The notes: generated from the sequence alone by a model not told the origin. A DNA stretch of 64,000 bases from Microbacterium aurum (GCF_016907815.1 NZ_JAFBCQ010000001.1:1054001-1118000); one strand, 5' to 3'; positions 18,060-27,230 are shown, numbered from the stretch's first letter. A program made the numbers and translations.

Positions 18060-19175
18060 TCAGAGTCCGAGGCTCGGACCCTTCGAGGTGACCCCCAGGT
18101 GACCCCCGCTGCGGCCGAACTCCTCGGCGGCCGCGAGGCGGCGCACATGGTCGCGGCGTTGCCCTTCGCCGAGGACGTGCGCGTAGACCGCGAGGACGGT
18201 GCGGGCATCGTCGCCCAGGTACTCCGCGACCTCGTGCACGGGTGTGCCGAGGCGCAGCCAAGTCGAGGCGGCGAAGTGCCGGAGCGCGTGGCGGCGGAAG
18301 CCGAGCGGGAACTTGCGGGCGACACCGACGGAGAGCTGACCGCTCTGTTGGTTGGTGAACAGGTAGTCGTCGGCGGCTTTGCCCGTCGCGTAGTGCCGGA
18401 AGATCGCCAGGGCTCGCGGCGAGAGCGGGACGGGGCGGGTGCCGCGCCAGGACTTCGGCGCCTTCTCCTCGTAGCGGTCGGAGTGTGATCGCTCGACGTT
18501 GAGCTGGGGGAGGGGAACTTCGGAGAGCCAGTGGACGCGGATCGCACGCAGCTCGCCCCAGCGCACCCCGGTCAGCGCCATGAACTCGAACACGTCGGCG
18601 ATGTCGCTGCGCCGCTGCCGCAATGTCGCGAGCACGGCGGCGACGCGGCCAGGGGAGGGAATCTCGTTCGGGTTCACCGCGCGCAGCGCGACTGTGCCCA
18701 GCTCGGGAATCTTCTTCATCGTGCGCACCGGGTGTGGCTGATGAAGCAACCCTTGCTCGTCGGCGTAGGTGAACAGCGCGCTCAGAGTCGTCTTGGCGCG
18801 GGCGACGGTCGAGGCGGCCTTGCCGCCGCGCAGCTCCGCGAGCAGGTGGGAGCGGATGTCGTCCGCTTGGATCGACGCGAGCGGCCGGGTGAGCATCTTC
18901 GCAGGGAGAGCGTCGAGGTTGTTGCGGTCGGTGTCCACCGTGTGTGGATTGCCGCCCTGTCGTGCGGCGAGGAACATCGTCACCAGCTCTTGCAGCGTGA
19001 ACGAGCGCTTGGGGGCCAGGGGCCGACCCGTCTCGATGAGGTGCTTCTGCTTGCGCTCCCACGTCTCGGCCTCGCGCTTGGTGTCGAATGACTTGGACGC
19101 GACGAGGGTGCGCCCGGACTTCACCCGCACGAGGTAGTAGGTCTTGCCAGCTTTCGTTGTGCGTGGTTCGATCAT
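18060..19175 (-). CDS. int: Tyrosine-type site-specific integrase of E1
   Basis: A 371-residue integrase with an AP2-like/arm-binding N-terminus (YYLVRVKSGRTLVASKSFDTKREAETWERKQK), a SAM-like core-binding domain (ELVTMFLAARQGGNPHTVDTDRNNL) and a catalytic domain with Arg in TGVRWGELRAI, His-x-x-Arg in RHALRHFAAS and the nucleophilic Tyr in VLAVYAHVLG. It overlaps the excisionase gene by four bases. The stop is 52 bases from the tRNA-Ser att copy it should recombine. Its 3' end encodes the arm-type repeat (residues GHLGVTS). It is closely similar along its whole length to the second integrase at 32182-33300. Confidence 0.95.
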   Translation of the reverse strand: MIEPRTTKAGKTYYLVRVKSGRTLVASKSFDTKREAETWERKQKHLIETGRPLAPKRSFTLQELVTMFLAARQGGNPHTVDTDRNNLDALPAKMLTRPLASIQADDIRSHLLAELRGGKAASTVARAKTTLSALFTYADEQGLLHQPHPVRTMKKIPELGTVALRAVNPNEIPSPGRVAAVLATLRQRRSDIADVFEFMALTGVRWGELRAIRVHWLSEVPLPQLNVERSHSDRYEEKAPKSWRGTRPVPLSPRALAIFRHYATGKAADDYLFTNQQSGQLSVGVARKFPLGFRRHALRHFAASTWLRLGTPVHEVAEYLGDDARTVLAVYAHVLGEGQRRDHVRRLAAAEEFGRSGGHLGVTSKGPSLGL

Positions 19176-19384
19176 TCGGCCACCCCCGCCAGGCGCTCCA
19201 CGTCGATGCGCCGGTAGACGCGCTTGTGCTGGGTGAGCCGAATCGGCTCCACCGGAGCTTGGCCGGACACGGCGAGGGCGCGCAGGGTCGTGCGGTGGAT
19301 GCCGAGCAGCGCCGCCGTCTCCTCCTCGGAGTAGAACAGCGGCGCAGGCCCGGTCTGCACGACGCTCTCGGCGCCCTCGCCCAT
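19172..19384 (-). CDS. xis: Excisionase / MerR-like helix-turn-helix protein of E1
   Basis: A 70-residue DNA-binding protein: FYSEEETAALLGIHRTTLRALAVSGQAPVEPIRLTQHKRVYRRIDVERL is a winged helix of the Xis/HTH_17 type. It is transcribed with the integrase (four-base overlap), the standard arrangement for recombination directionality factors. Nearly identical to the protein at 33297-33509. Confidence 0.88.
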   Translation of the reverse strand: MGEGAESVVQTGPAPLFYSEEETAALLGIHRTTLRALAVSGQAPVEPIRLTQHKRVYRRIDVERLAGVAE

Positions 19385-19490
19385 CGCGGCCTCCTTCCTA
19401 CGTCAGATAGTTGCGGATATTTGAGAGTAGCGCGCCACGCAGGTAACCGCAACTACATGAGACAACTCCCAGGTTCGCTAGACTCGCCTC
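19385..19490. promoter_or_regulatory. Divergent promoter region between xis and the HTH gene (E1)
   Basis: It contains inverted copies of TAGTTGCGG (about 19406-19414) and CCGCAACTA (about 19448-19456), conserved at the same places in the second element (33510-33616). A -10-like TAGACT stands 7 bases before the ATG at 19491, so that transcript is probably leaderless. A related GTAGTTGC word occurs before the relaxase gene at about 23749. Confidence 0.55.
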
Positions 19491-20201
19491 ATGCCCGCAT
19501 CTCCGCGCCGCCCCGGCGATCAGTCCTATGACGGCCTGATCATCTCGGCCGATCTGCCCGACGGGTGGCACCTGGCGTCCCGGTTCCCCGGCGAGCGGGA
19601 CGACGACGCGAGCGAGCAGATCGATGCGATCCTGGGCTACAACGACCAGGCAATGACGGACGCCGACCGGCAGGCGCAGCTCGACTCCGAGGCGGACGAG
19701 ACGGTCGACGGGCGCTGGCGCTACATCGAGCACTCAGCGACGGCGACCCGCGTGCTTATCCGTCTCCAGCGGCAGACCTTCGCCGTCCCGGAGGAAGTGC
19801 GGATCACCGGCGTCATCTACCTGCCGTGGCGACCGGGCGACCCGATCACCAGCCAGCTCTTGCGCGAGCTGCCGACCGCTCGGATCGAGGCGTCGATCAA
19901 CAAGCGCCTGTTCGCCATGACGCGCACCGAGACGATCACCGGCGGCAAGATCGTTTTGCCCTCCGGCCGCAAGGTGTCCGAGCGCGACCTGCTCAAGCCG
20001 CTGGGCGATCCGAAGAAGACCCCGGACTTCTACGAGCTGGTCGCTCTCCAGCACGGCCGGCTCGCCGGCCAGGGCGACCCGAACCCGTCCGCGACGATGG
20101 CCGAGATCAGCGGCGTCGCACTGTCCACCGCGCAGGGCTGGGTCACGCGCGCCCGCGCTCGTGGGCTGCTCCCGCCCGGACGCCAGGGCCGCGCCGGATA
20201 G
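19491..20201 (+). CDS. Conserved element protein with C-terminal helix-turn-helix
   Basis: A 236-residue protein of no named family. The N-terminal part (1-100) is acidic; the centre has GVIYLPWRPGDPITSQLLRELPTARIEASINKRL; the C-terminus ATMAEISGVALSTAQGWVTRARARGLLPPGRQGRAG reads as a helix-turn-helix with a basic tail. It is divergent from xis-int and repeated almost unchanged at 33617-34327, always next to the recombination module. A role as regulator of the int-xis promoter or of transfer is inferred. Start at ATG 19491, probably leaderless. Confidence 0.7.
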   Translation: MPASPRRPGDQSYDGLIISADLPDGWHLASRFPGERDDDASEQIDAILGYNDQAMTDADRQAQLDSEADETVDGRWRYIEHSATATRVLIRLQRQTFAVPEEVRITGVIYLPWRPGDPITSQLLRELPTARIEASINKRLFAMTRTETITGGKIVLPSGRKVSERDLLKPLGDPKKTPDFYELVALQHGRLAGQGDPNPSATMAEISGVALSTAQGWVTRARARGLLPPGRQGRAG

Positions 20202-20226
20202 GGGGCAGCCGGCTGTCGGCTTCCCC
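20202..20226 (+). terminator. Hairpin after the HTH gene
   Basis: GGGG-c-AGCCG, loop GCTGT, CGGCT-t-CCCC: a 9-bp stem with one mismatch, immediately after the stop at 20201. Without a T-run, so moderate support. Confidence 0.5.
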
Positions 20227-20245
20227 AGTGTCCGATATCTATAGT

Positions 20246-20259
20246 TACGTTCTAACGTA
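20246..20259. promoter_or_regulatory. Palindromic operator before the ArsR-like gene
   Basis: TACGTT-CT-AACGTA is a perfect 6+6 inverted repeat ending 5 bases before the GTG start at 20265. This position would let the encoded winged-helix protein block its own leaderless promoter. Confidence 0.55.
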
Positions 20260-20264
20260 GACTC

Positions 20265-20798
20265 GTGATTGTGAGCGGGGATGGTGATTTCGAGGCACGG
20301 TTGTCGGCGGTGGAGCAGGCTGTTACGGCCCTGATGAGCCGGGAGGGGGAACCCGGTTCGCCTGTCGCGCGTCCGGGCGTCTCTGCCCAGGAGGCGCTGT
20401 GGGCGCTGGAGGGTTTGCGGGCTCGTGCGCCGGAGGGTGGCGCTGTGCTCTACACCGGGGTCGTTAATCTGCCCGACGGCGGGACGGTGCAGTGGCAGTA
20501 CGGGCGGGCCACTTCTGATGTGTTCGAGCAGGATTGGGCCGAGCAGACGGTCGTGCTGGCCGCGTTGGGCCATCCGGTGAGGTTGCAGATTCTGCATGCC
20601 GTGCTGCATGGAACGGTGACGGTCGCCGCGCTGGTGGAGGCGCTGGAGAGCGGCACGAGCGGTCAGGTGTATCACCACCTGAAAGAGCTCACCGCGGCCG
20701 GCTGGCTGGCATCGAGCAAACGCGGCGTCTACGAGGTGCCGGCTGCTCGGATCGTCCCCCTACTGGCGATCCTCGTCGCGGCGGGCACACCGGGATGA
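20265..20798 (+). CDS. ArsR-like winged-helix regulator, cotranscribed with secA2
   Basis: A 177-residue protein starting at GTG 20265. The C-terminal half is a winged helix: VLAALGHPVRLQILHAVLHGTVTVAALVEALESGTSGQVYHHLKELTAAGWL. The first 90 residues include a predicted helix (FEARLSAVEQAVTALM) and a short beta segment (GAVLYTGVVNLPDGGTVQWQYG). No metal-binding Cys pair of classical ArsR sensors is visible. The stop overlaps the secA2 start (ATGA), so the pair is translationally coupled. It likely controls secA2 and itself through the palindrome at 20246-20259. Confidence 0.8.
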   Translation: MIVSGDGDFEARLSAVEQAVTALMSREGEPGSPVARPGVSAQEALWALEGLRARAPEGGAVLYTGVVNLPDGGTVQWQYGRATSDVFEQDWAEQTVVLAALGHPVRLQILHAVLHGTVTVAALVEALESGTSGQVYHHLKELTAAGWLASSKRGVYEVPAARIVPLLAILVAAGTPG

Positions 20799-23119
20799 GC
20801 ATCCCGATTCCGGTTTGGGTGTCCCGGACACTCGGCCTGCCCGGCGCAGCGTCCTTCCGCCGCTTCGATCCCGTCGTGCGCGCTGCGGGACTGCTCGCCG
20901 AAGAAGTGCGGACGCTCGACGCGGAGACGCTTCGCGATCAGCTCCGGATCGCGGTACGCGGGTCCCCGGCACATGCGGCGACGGGACGATTGTTGGCCCT
21001 CCTCCGGGAGGCGGCGTCGCGCACGGTTGGCCTGCGGGCCTTCGAAGAGCAACTGATCGCGTGCTGCGCCCTGCTGGCCGGGTATGGCGTGGAGATGGAC
21101 ACCGGGGAGGGCAAGACGCTGGTGGGGGCGTTGGCCGCCGCCGGTCACGCGGCTGGGGGCCGGCGGGTGCATGTGCTCTCGGTCAACGACTATCTCGCGG
21201 AGCGGGATGCGACCTGGACGGCTACGTTCTTCGCCGCGCTCGGAGTGAGCGTGGCCTGGATCGGACAGCACACCTCCGCTGAGGAGCGGCGTCGCGCGTA
21301 CCGCTGCGATGTCGTCTACGCGCCCGTGAGCGAGATCGGCTTCGATGTGCTGCGCGATCGGTTCGCGGTCACCCCCGCGGAGCGAGTCGATCCGGTCTTC
21401 GACGTCGCGATCGTGGACGAAGCGGATGCCGTGATGATCGACGAGGCGATGGTCCCCCTCGTCCTCGCCGGAACGTCCGACGACCAGGCGGACGAGTTCG
21501 GAGAGGCGACCGCGCTGGTGGAACAGCTCACACCGGAACGCGACTTCACCGTCGACGCGGACCAGGCGACCGTCACGCTCACCGACGCGGGGCTGGACAG
21601 CATCGAGGCGCGCCTGGGCGGAATCAACCTCTACGACGCCGAGCACATCGCCTCGCTCACGCGCATCAACCTCGCGCTGCACGCCCGAGTGCTACTGCAC
21701 CGTGACGTCGACTATCTCGTCAGCGACGGGGCGATCAAGCTCGTCAACACCACTCGCGGCCGCATCGCGCATCTGCAACGCTGGCCGGACGGATTGCACG
21801 CGGCCCTCGAAGCGAAAGAGCACCTGGAGGTCTCGGCCCCCGGCGTGATCCTCGACACGATCACGATCCAAGACCTGCTGCTGCGCTACCAGCTGCGCTC
21901 CGGCATGAGCGGAACCGTCGTCGCCGTCGCGGAAGAACTCATCGAGTTCTACGAGCTGCCCAGCGGCCGCGTCGAGCGGCACGAACCGAACAGGCGCGTC
22001 GATAAGCCCGACACCGTGCTCCTGACCGACCCCGAGAAGACCCGCACGATCCTGGATGAGATAGCGGCCCGGCATCACAGGGGACAGCCCGTGCTCGTGG
22101 GGACGCAGAGCGTGGCCGAATCCGAAGAACTCGACGCGCGGCTACGCGAGGCCGGGATCGAGGCTCGCGTACTGAACGCGAAGAACGACGCCGAAGAAGC
22201 AGCAATCGTCGCCCGCGCCGGTGAGTACGCGGCCGTGACGATCTCGACGCAGATGTCCGGCCGCGGCACCGACATCCGCCTCGGAGGGGCCGACGAACAC
22301 GACCGGAACCGCGTTGTCGCCGCCGGAGGGCTGGCCGTCATCTCCACGGCCCGCTATCCTTCCGGCCGGCTGGACGCCCAACTCCGCGGGCGGGCGGGCA
22401 GACAGGGCGACCCCGGAACCAGCCACACCATCGTCGGCGTCGAAGACGACCTCCTGCAAATACATCTGACGCCGAGGATGCGCGCCAAGATCGCCCGCCA
22501 GGGCGAATCCCTCCCGCAGACGGAGCGGCGCCGAATGGTCGACGCCTGCCAAGCCGCCGCGGAACGAGCCCGCACCCTTCAGCACCGGCTCACCTGGACC
22601 TACAGTCGCGCGATCGCCGCGCAACGCGAGACCGTCCTCGACCACCGTCAGCGAATCATCGACGGCAAGTTCGCCGTCGAACGATTGCGCGAGCTGATAC
22701 CGACCAAGGTCGCTTCCCTGGAGAACGCGCGCGGACAGGTCGCCGTCGCGGTCACCATACGGGCGGTCGCGCTGCACTACTTCGATGAACAGTGGATTGC
22801 GCATCTCGCGCTGCTCCAGGAGGTGCGCGACGGTATCCACCTCCGCGCACTCGCCGGACAGAAACCGACCGAGGAGTTCCATCGCATCGCCCTGCGCGAG
22901 TTCCACGGCTTCTTCGACGCCGTCTACCGCGACACCGCCGACCTCATCGAAACCCTCACCCCCGACGACATCGGCCGCGACCCCGAAGACCTCGGACTCC
23001 GCCGCCCATCCGCGACCTGGTCCTACATGGCCACCGACAACCCCTTCGGCAGCGCCGCCGGCCGCTTCATGGGCAGAGCCGTCAAACTCATCCGGTCAGA
23101 CATCCTCAAACTCGAATAG
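20795..23119 (+). CDS. secA2: Accessory Sec translocase ATPase SecA2
   Basis: A 774-residue SecA homologue. Walker A is MDTGEGKTL (near residue 102), the preprotein cross-linking region follows VDEADAVMIDEAMVPLV (near 207), and helicase motifs ISTQMSGRGTDIRLGG and LDAQLRGRAGRQGDPG are intact, so it should be an active ATPase. It is shorter than housekeeping SecA (about 850-950 residues) and lacks the Cys-rich C-terminal tail, ending KLIRSDILKLE. SecA2 proteins export subsets of proteins together with SecYEG. Its place on a mobilizable element, next to genes for a lipoprotein and for secreted proteins, is unusual. It starts at ATG 20795 within the stop of the regulator gene. Confidence 0.92.
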   Translation: MSIPIPVWVSRTLGLPGAASFRRFDPVVRAAGLLAEEVRTLDAETLRDQLRIAVRGSPAHAATGRLLALLREAASRTVGLRAFEEQLIACCALLAGYGVEMDTGEGKTLVGALAAAGHAAGGRRVHVLSVNDYLAERDATWTATFFAALGVSVAWIGQHTSAEERRRAYRCDVVYAPVSEIGFDVLRDRFAVTPAERVDPVFDVAIVDEADAVMIDEAMVPLVLAGTSDDQADEFGEATALVEQLTPERDFTVDADQATVTLTDAGLDSIEARLGGINLYDAEHIASLTRINLALHARVLLHRDVDYLVSDGAIKLVNTTRGRIAHLQRWPDGLHAALEAKEHLEVSAPGVILDTITIQDLLLRYQLRSGMSGTVVAVAEELIEFYELPSGRVERHEPNRRVDKPDTVLLTDPEKTRTILDEIAARHHRGQPVLVGTQSVAESEELDARLREAGIEARVLNAKNDAEEAAIVARAGEYAAVTISTQMSGRGTDIRLGGADEHDRNRVVAAGGLAVISTARYPSGRLDAQLRGRAGRQGDPGTSHTIVGVEDDLLQIHLTPRMRAKIARQGESLPQTERRRMVDACQAAAERARTLQHRLTWTYSRAIAAQRETVLDHRQRIIDGKFAVERLRELIPTKVASLENARGQVAVAVTIRAVALHYFDEQWIAHLALLQEVRDGIHLRALAGQKPTEEFHRIALREFHGFFDAVYRDTADLIETLTPDDIGRDPEDLGLRRPSATWSYMATDNPFGSAAGRFMGRAVKLIRSDILKLE

Positions 23120-23187
23120 AGCCCCTACCAGCGCCGAGCCGGAGACTCGATTCACTCCGCCGGGTCACATGGTCGAGCAATCAGGGC

Positions 23188-23613
23188 TCAGGCCTGTACG
23201 GCGACCGTTGCCTCGCTGGGACCGCCGCACTGCGCGCTGCCGCCGACGCGCACCCACTCCGGGGTGGCCTCGGTGTCGGAGAGCACCGTGCCGTCGGCGG
23301 CGAGCGTGCGCACCGTGACCTGTTCCATGCTCGTCATGCCCACCGAGAACGTCCACGAGTCGCCGTCGTTGCTCTCGACCGTGATCCACCCCAGCGGTCC
23401 CGAAGGGTCCACGTCGGCTGCGGGAGCGCACCCGGCGTCGGTGCAGAGCTGCACCTGATCGACCGCGGAGGTGTCCCCGACGAGCTGGACGGTGAGCGTG
23501 TTCGACCAGCCGATCGCCGGGCACGCGAACGGGGCGCATCCGGTCAGCCCCGTCATGGTCACCAGCACGGCCACCGCTACGAGTCCTGCCTGCCTTCTCC
23601 CCGTCATCCTCAT
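23188..23613 (-). CDS. Small lipoprotein of unknown function
   Basis: A 141-residue protein with a lipoprotein signal (GLVAVAVLVTMTGLTGC, Cys about 26). The mature part has further Cys residues (APFACPAIGW, QLCTDAGCAP, GGSAQCGG) and a beta-rich core (WITVESNDGDSWTFSVGM, EQVTVRTLAADGTVLSDTEATPEW). No family recognised. It is convergent with secA2 (68 bases apart) and divergent from the relaxase gene. Possible roles are a surface receptor, an exclusion protein or a SecA2 client. Confidence 0.75.
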   Translation of the reverse strand: MRMTGRRQAGLVAVAVLVTMTGLTGCAPFACPAIGWSNTLTVQLVGDTSAVDQVQLCTDAGCAPAADVDPSGPLGWITVESNDGDSWTFSVGMTSMEQVTVRTLAADGTVLSDTEATPEWVRVGGSAQCGGPSEATVAVQA

Positions 23614-23739
23614 CTCGCCCTCACCATCCGATCCCGCTTCTCCCTCACGACCCTACGGCCCCGACCGTCCCTCTCAACCGTCCCCGACTACCCTTCCAGC
23701 CTCACAGGACTCTCCCGCCCAAGAGCCAATGCACGAATG

Positions 23740-23752
23740 CTACCGTAGGTAG
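23740..23752. promoter_or_regulatory. Inverted repeat before the relaxase gene; candidate operator or oriT part
   Basis: CTACC-GTA-GGTAG is a perfect inverted repeat 32 bases before the relaxase ATG, followed by AGTTGCAAGAACATGAG, which resembles part of the xis/HTH intergenic region. The 23620-23783 interval is the most likely place for the origin of transfer because MobF relaxases are usually encoded next to it, but no nick consensus is claimed. Confidence 0.4.
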
Positions 23753-23783
23753 TTGCAAGAACATGAGTGAGTAGGAGGCGAGC

Positions 23784-26700
23784 ATGAAGGGCGGTGTGAT
23801 CCTATTCCGTGGCTCCGGTGCGGAGGCCCGCCGCTATCTGGAGTCCGACCGTTCCCTGGCCGACGACTACTACCTGGAGGCCGGGACCGCGATCGCGGAG
23901 TTCTCGGCCGTGAACGCCGCCGGGGAGGTGGTCGGCGAGGTCCGGCTGGCCCCGGAGCAGTACGCCTCGTGGGTGAACTGGATCAACCCGCTCGACGGGG
24001 AGTCGATGGGAAAACCCCGGCTCGCTGGCGAGGCCAAGCAGGGTTCCCCGCGGTTCGCGGAGATGGTCGTGAACGCTCCGAAGTCCCTGTCGGTTGCGGC
24101 CGCGCTGCACCCGGAGGTATCGGAGGCCCTGGATGCGGCGCAGGCGGATGCGGTGGCCGAGATCCGGCGCTGGCTCGGGCAACACAGCGTCACCCGGATC
24201 GGCCCTCGCGGGAAGCAGGAGGTGGTGCCGGTCGAACAGCTCGAAACCGTCTCGGTCGTGCATCACACCTCCCGCGCTGGCGACCCGCACCGGCATATCC
24301 ACTTCCAGATCGGGACGCGGGTGTGGGCGGCCGGCAGTTGGCGCGGCCTGGACACCGCGGCGTTGTTCCGGCAGCAGGGCGCGATCCGCGCCCTCGGCAC
24401 CGCCGTCATCGCCGCGCACCCCCAGCTCGCGGCCGTACTCGACAAGCACGGCCTGACCCTCGACCCGGTGACCGGGGAGGTTGCGGAGCTGGAGTCCTAT
24501 AACGCGCTCATGTCGAAGCGTAGCGCACAGGTGCAGCGCAACCTCGCGCGGTTCGAGAAGGGCTGGCGTGCGGCGCATCCAGGCGAGGAGCCCGGCCCGG
24601 TGGTCCGGGGGCGGCTGGAGGCGATGGCTTGGGATCACGAGCGGCCGTCGAAGAAGCCGGCCACGCTTGCGGATGAGGCGGCCTGGCGCGTGGAGCTGGA
24701 GCAGGTCGGCTACCGGCCGGACCCGCCGCGCGTCCGTCGGCGCGCAGCTGTGTCGCTGGACGACCTCAGCGTGCAACAGGTCGCATCGCGCGCGCTGGAC
24801 CGTTGCGCGGCTGGCGCGTCGACGTGGACGCGCCATACCGTGCAGGAGCACGTCACGCGCGTCATCACGGAGACCGGGGTGCGCGCCACCCCGGAAGTGT
24901 TGCGCGACATGGTTGCGATCACGACGGCGCTGGCGGTGGAGGATTGCCTGTCGGTGCTGCCGCCGGACGTGGTGCAGCCCGACCATGTGGCGCACCTCAC
25001 CTCGCTGCACGTGGTCGCCGTCGAGACGCACCTGCGCGACAAGCTCCAGGCGCGTGCAACGGCCGGTGCGAGCCGGGTGCCGGAGGTGACGCGGCTGGCG
25101 CAGCGGCGCGGGCTGGACGCGGAGCAGGCGCAGGCCGCCGCCGCGGTCGCCAGCACCGACCCGCTCGTGGTGGTCGAGGGCGCGGCCGGCGCGGGCAAGA
25201 CCACCATGCTCGGCGCGGCAATCGAAGCCGCCGCCGACCAGGGCCGGCTCACCCGGATCGTGACGCCGACGAAGAAGGCCGCGGACGTGGCCGCGCAGGA
25301 GCTCGGCGTGAGCACGGACAGCGTGGCGAAGCTCGTCCACGAGCACGGCTGGCGATGGAACCAGGACGGCGAGTGGACCCGGCTCGCGCCGGGCGACACC
25401 GACCCTGAGAGCGGCAGCACCTACACCGGCCCGACCGCTCCCGCACGGCTGACCCGCGGGGAGCGGATCGTGGTGGACGAGGCAGGGATGCTCGACCAGG
25501 ACACCGCCCTCGCCCTGCTGACCGTTGCGGACGAGCACGGCGCGACCCTCTCCCTGATCGGCGACCGGGCGCAGCTCCCCGCCGTCGGCCGGGGCGGGCT
25601 GCTGGACATGGCGGCGCAGCTCTCGCCGCGCACCTACGACATGACCACGGTGCATCGCTTCGCCGATCCCGAGTACGCGGACCTCACTGTGCAGATGCGC
25701 CGGGGCGAGCAACCGGCGCTGCTGTTCGACCGACTGCACGCCCTCGGCCTCGTGGTGCTGCACGAGAGCACCGAGGCGATGCAGGAGGCGATCGCCCGCG
25801 ATGCGCGCGACGGCGACGCGATCACCGTGGCGACCAACGACGAGACGCGGGAGCTGAACGAGCGCATCGGAGACGAGCGCGTACGCGCAGGCGTGGTCGA
25901 CGACGCTCGCACGACGAGCGGCAGCGACGGGCTGAGCATCGGTCGGGGCGATGTGATCCAGACCCGGCAGAACGACGCCGATGTGCAGGTGGCGAACCGG
26001 CAGACCTGGACCGTCCAGGCCGTCGCCGAGGACGGGACAGTGTGGGCGACCGAGAACAGCAACGGAAGGAAGCGGCAGCGCACCGTGCGCCTGCCAGCGG
26101 AGTACGTGACCGAGCACACCCACCTCGCCTACGCCTCCACCGCCTACGGCGTCCAAGGCGCGACCGTGCCCGGATCGCACACGATCCTCTCCGACACGCT
26201 GGACGCCTCCGGCGTCTACGTCGGCATGACCCGCGGGCAGGAGACGAACCAGCTGCACATCGTCGCCGTGGACCCGGACGACGCGCGGGAGCAGTTCACG
26301 GCCGCGCTCGAGCGGGACCGCGCCGACCGGGGCCTGGTCGCCGCAACGCAGGCGGCGCGCGAAGCCGCCACCGGACTGGTCCCGGACGGCCCTGTGGCGT
26401 TGGTGAACGCCGAGCGGACCCGGCTGGCCGAGCGGATCGAACGGGCCGAGGCGCAGGCAGGCAAGTGGGAGCGGGCCGTGGCCGCGCTCACCCGCCAAGC
26501 CGCCCAGCAGCAGGCCGAGCGCGAACGCCAGGAGCAGATCGTCGCCGCCGCGGACGCGCACGCGGCTGAGGTCCGCGCCGACGTCGCCGCCCCGCTGATC
26601 GAGCAGGCCGTCGCCGATGCCACCGCCTACCTGAACGCCCGTGACCGGGCGTGGGAGGCCCGCCGCGACCGGGATCGGGCAGGGCCGTTCCGCCGCCGGG

Positions 26701-27230
26701 CGGCGGCCCGCACCGTGCAGGACGCGGACCGTGCGTTGCGCGCGACCGAGGACGCGGCGCGGCGGCGCTGGGGAGGCGTGCCGCAGACGGACGCGAGGAT
26801 TCCCGCTTGGGCTGAGGCCGCCGTCAAGCTGGCCGACGCCGACCCGCAGGTGGTCGAGGCGCGGCAGGATGCCGAGCACGCCCACCGCGCACAGCAGCTG
26901 CTCACGAGGGTGCACATGGACGCGCGGGCGGGCCTGCGACGGCGCATCTTCGGCGACCAGCGCCCCGTCGATCCTGTGCAGCGCGCTGCCGGCTGGCGGA
27001 CCCGCGCGCAGCAGGCCCGCGACGACCTCGCCCGGATCGAGGCCCTGCCGATCGGTGAGGCCGCGCGGCTCGTCCGCGACCGCGGGGCGCAAGCCGAGTG
27101 GGAGCGGATCACCGCGGAGCAGGCGAAGGCGGTCGCGGCGGCGCGGGCAGCGAAGCTCGCCCGATTCGCCTCGCCGTCCAGCGACCACCGCCGCACCGGG
27201 CCGGAGCGGGACGTCGGGCCGAGCCTGTAG
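23784..27230 (+). CDS. MobF-family (TrwC/TraI) conjugative relaxase with helicase domain
   Basis: A 1148-residue relaxase-helicase. The N-terminal TrwC domain (1-300) has Tyr18 and a Tyr29-Tyr30 pair as candidate nucleophiles and the metal-binding three-His motif His169, His171, His173 in DPHRHIHFQIG. The middle is a RecD2-like helicase: Walker A VVEGAAGAGKTTML near 465, Walker B RIVVDEAGML, and late motif THLAYASTAYGVQGAT. The C-terminal third (about 860-1148) is Ala/Arg/Glu-rich, probably coiled. It would nick oriT and lead one strand to a recipient cell. Start ATG 23784 has AGGAGG upstream. No transfer ATPase gene accompanies it. Confidence 0.93.
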   Translation: MKGGVILFRGSGAEARRYLESDRSLADDYYLEAGTAIAEFSAVNAAGEVVGEVRLAPEQYASWVNWINPLDGESMGKPRLAGEAKQGSPRFAEMVVNAPKSLSVAAALHPEVSEALDAAQADAVAEIRRWLGQHSVTRIGPRGKQEVVPVEQLETVSVVHHTSRAGDPHRHIHFQIGTRVWAAGSWRGLDTAALFRQQGAIRALGTAVIAAHPQLAAVLDKHGLTLDPVTGEVAELESYNALMSKRSAQVQRNLARFEKGWRAAHPGEEPGPVVRGRLEAMAWDHERPSKKPATLADEAAWRVELEQVGYRPDPPRVRRRAAVSLDDLSVQQVASRALDRCAAGASTWTRHTVQEHVTRVITETGVRATPEVLRDMVAITTALAVEDCLSVLPPDVVQPDHVAHLTSLHVVAVETHLRDKLQARATAGASRVPEVTRLAQRRGLDAEQAQAAAAVASTDPLVVVEGAAGAGKTTMLGAAIEAAADQGRLTRIVTPTKKAADVAAQELGVSTDSVAKLVHEHGWRWNQDGEWTRLAPGDTDPESGSTYTGPTAPARLTRGERIVVDEAGMLDQDTALALLTVADEHGATLSLIGDRAQLPAVGRGGLLDMAAQLSPRTYDMTTVHRFADPEYADLTVQMRRGEQPALLFDRLHALGLVVLHESTEAMQEAIARDARDGDAITVATNDETRELNERIGDERVRAGVVDDARTTSGSDGLSIGRGDVIQTRQNDADVQVANRQTWTVQAVAEDGTVWATENSNGRKRQRTVRLPAEYVTEHTHLAYASTAYGVQGATVPGSHTILSDTLDASGVYVGMTRGQETNQLHIVAVDPDDAREQFTAALERDRADRGLVAATQAAREAATGLVPDGPVALVNAERTRLAERIERAEAQAGKWERAVAALTRQAAQQQAERERQEQIVAAADAHAAEVRADVAAPLIEQAVADATAYLNARDRAWEARRDRDRAGPFRRRAAARTVQDADRALRATEDAARRRWGGVPQTDARIPAWAEAAVKLADADPQVVEARQDAEHAHRAQQLLTRVHMDARAGLRRRIFGDQRPVDPVQRAAGWRTRAQQARDDLARIEALPIGEAARLVRDRGAQAEWERITAEQAKAVAAARAAKLARFASPSSDHRRTGPERDVGPSL

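Noticed and set aside
23802..27188. A 1128-residue open frame on the minus strand, fully antisense to the relaxase gene.
   Set aside because: It is a shadow of high-GC coding DNA: composition is Arg/Gly/His-rich without any family motif, while the plus frame has all relaxase and helicase motifs.
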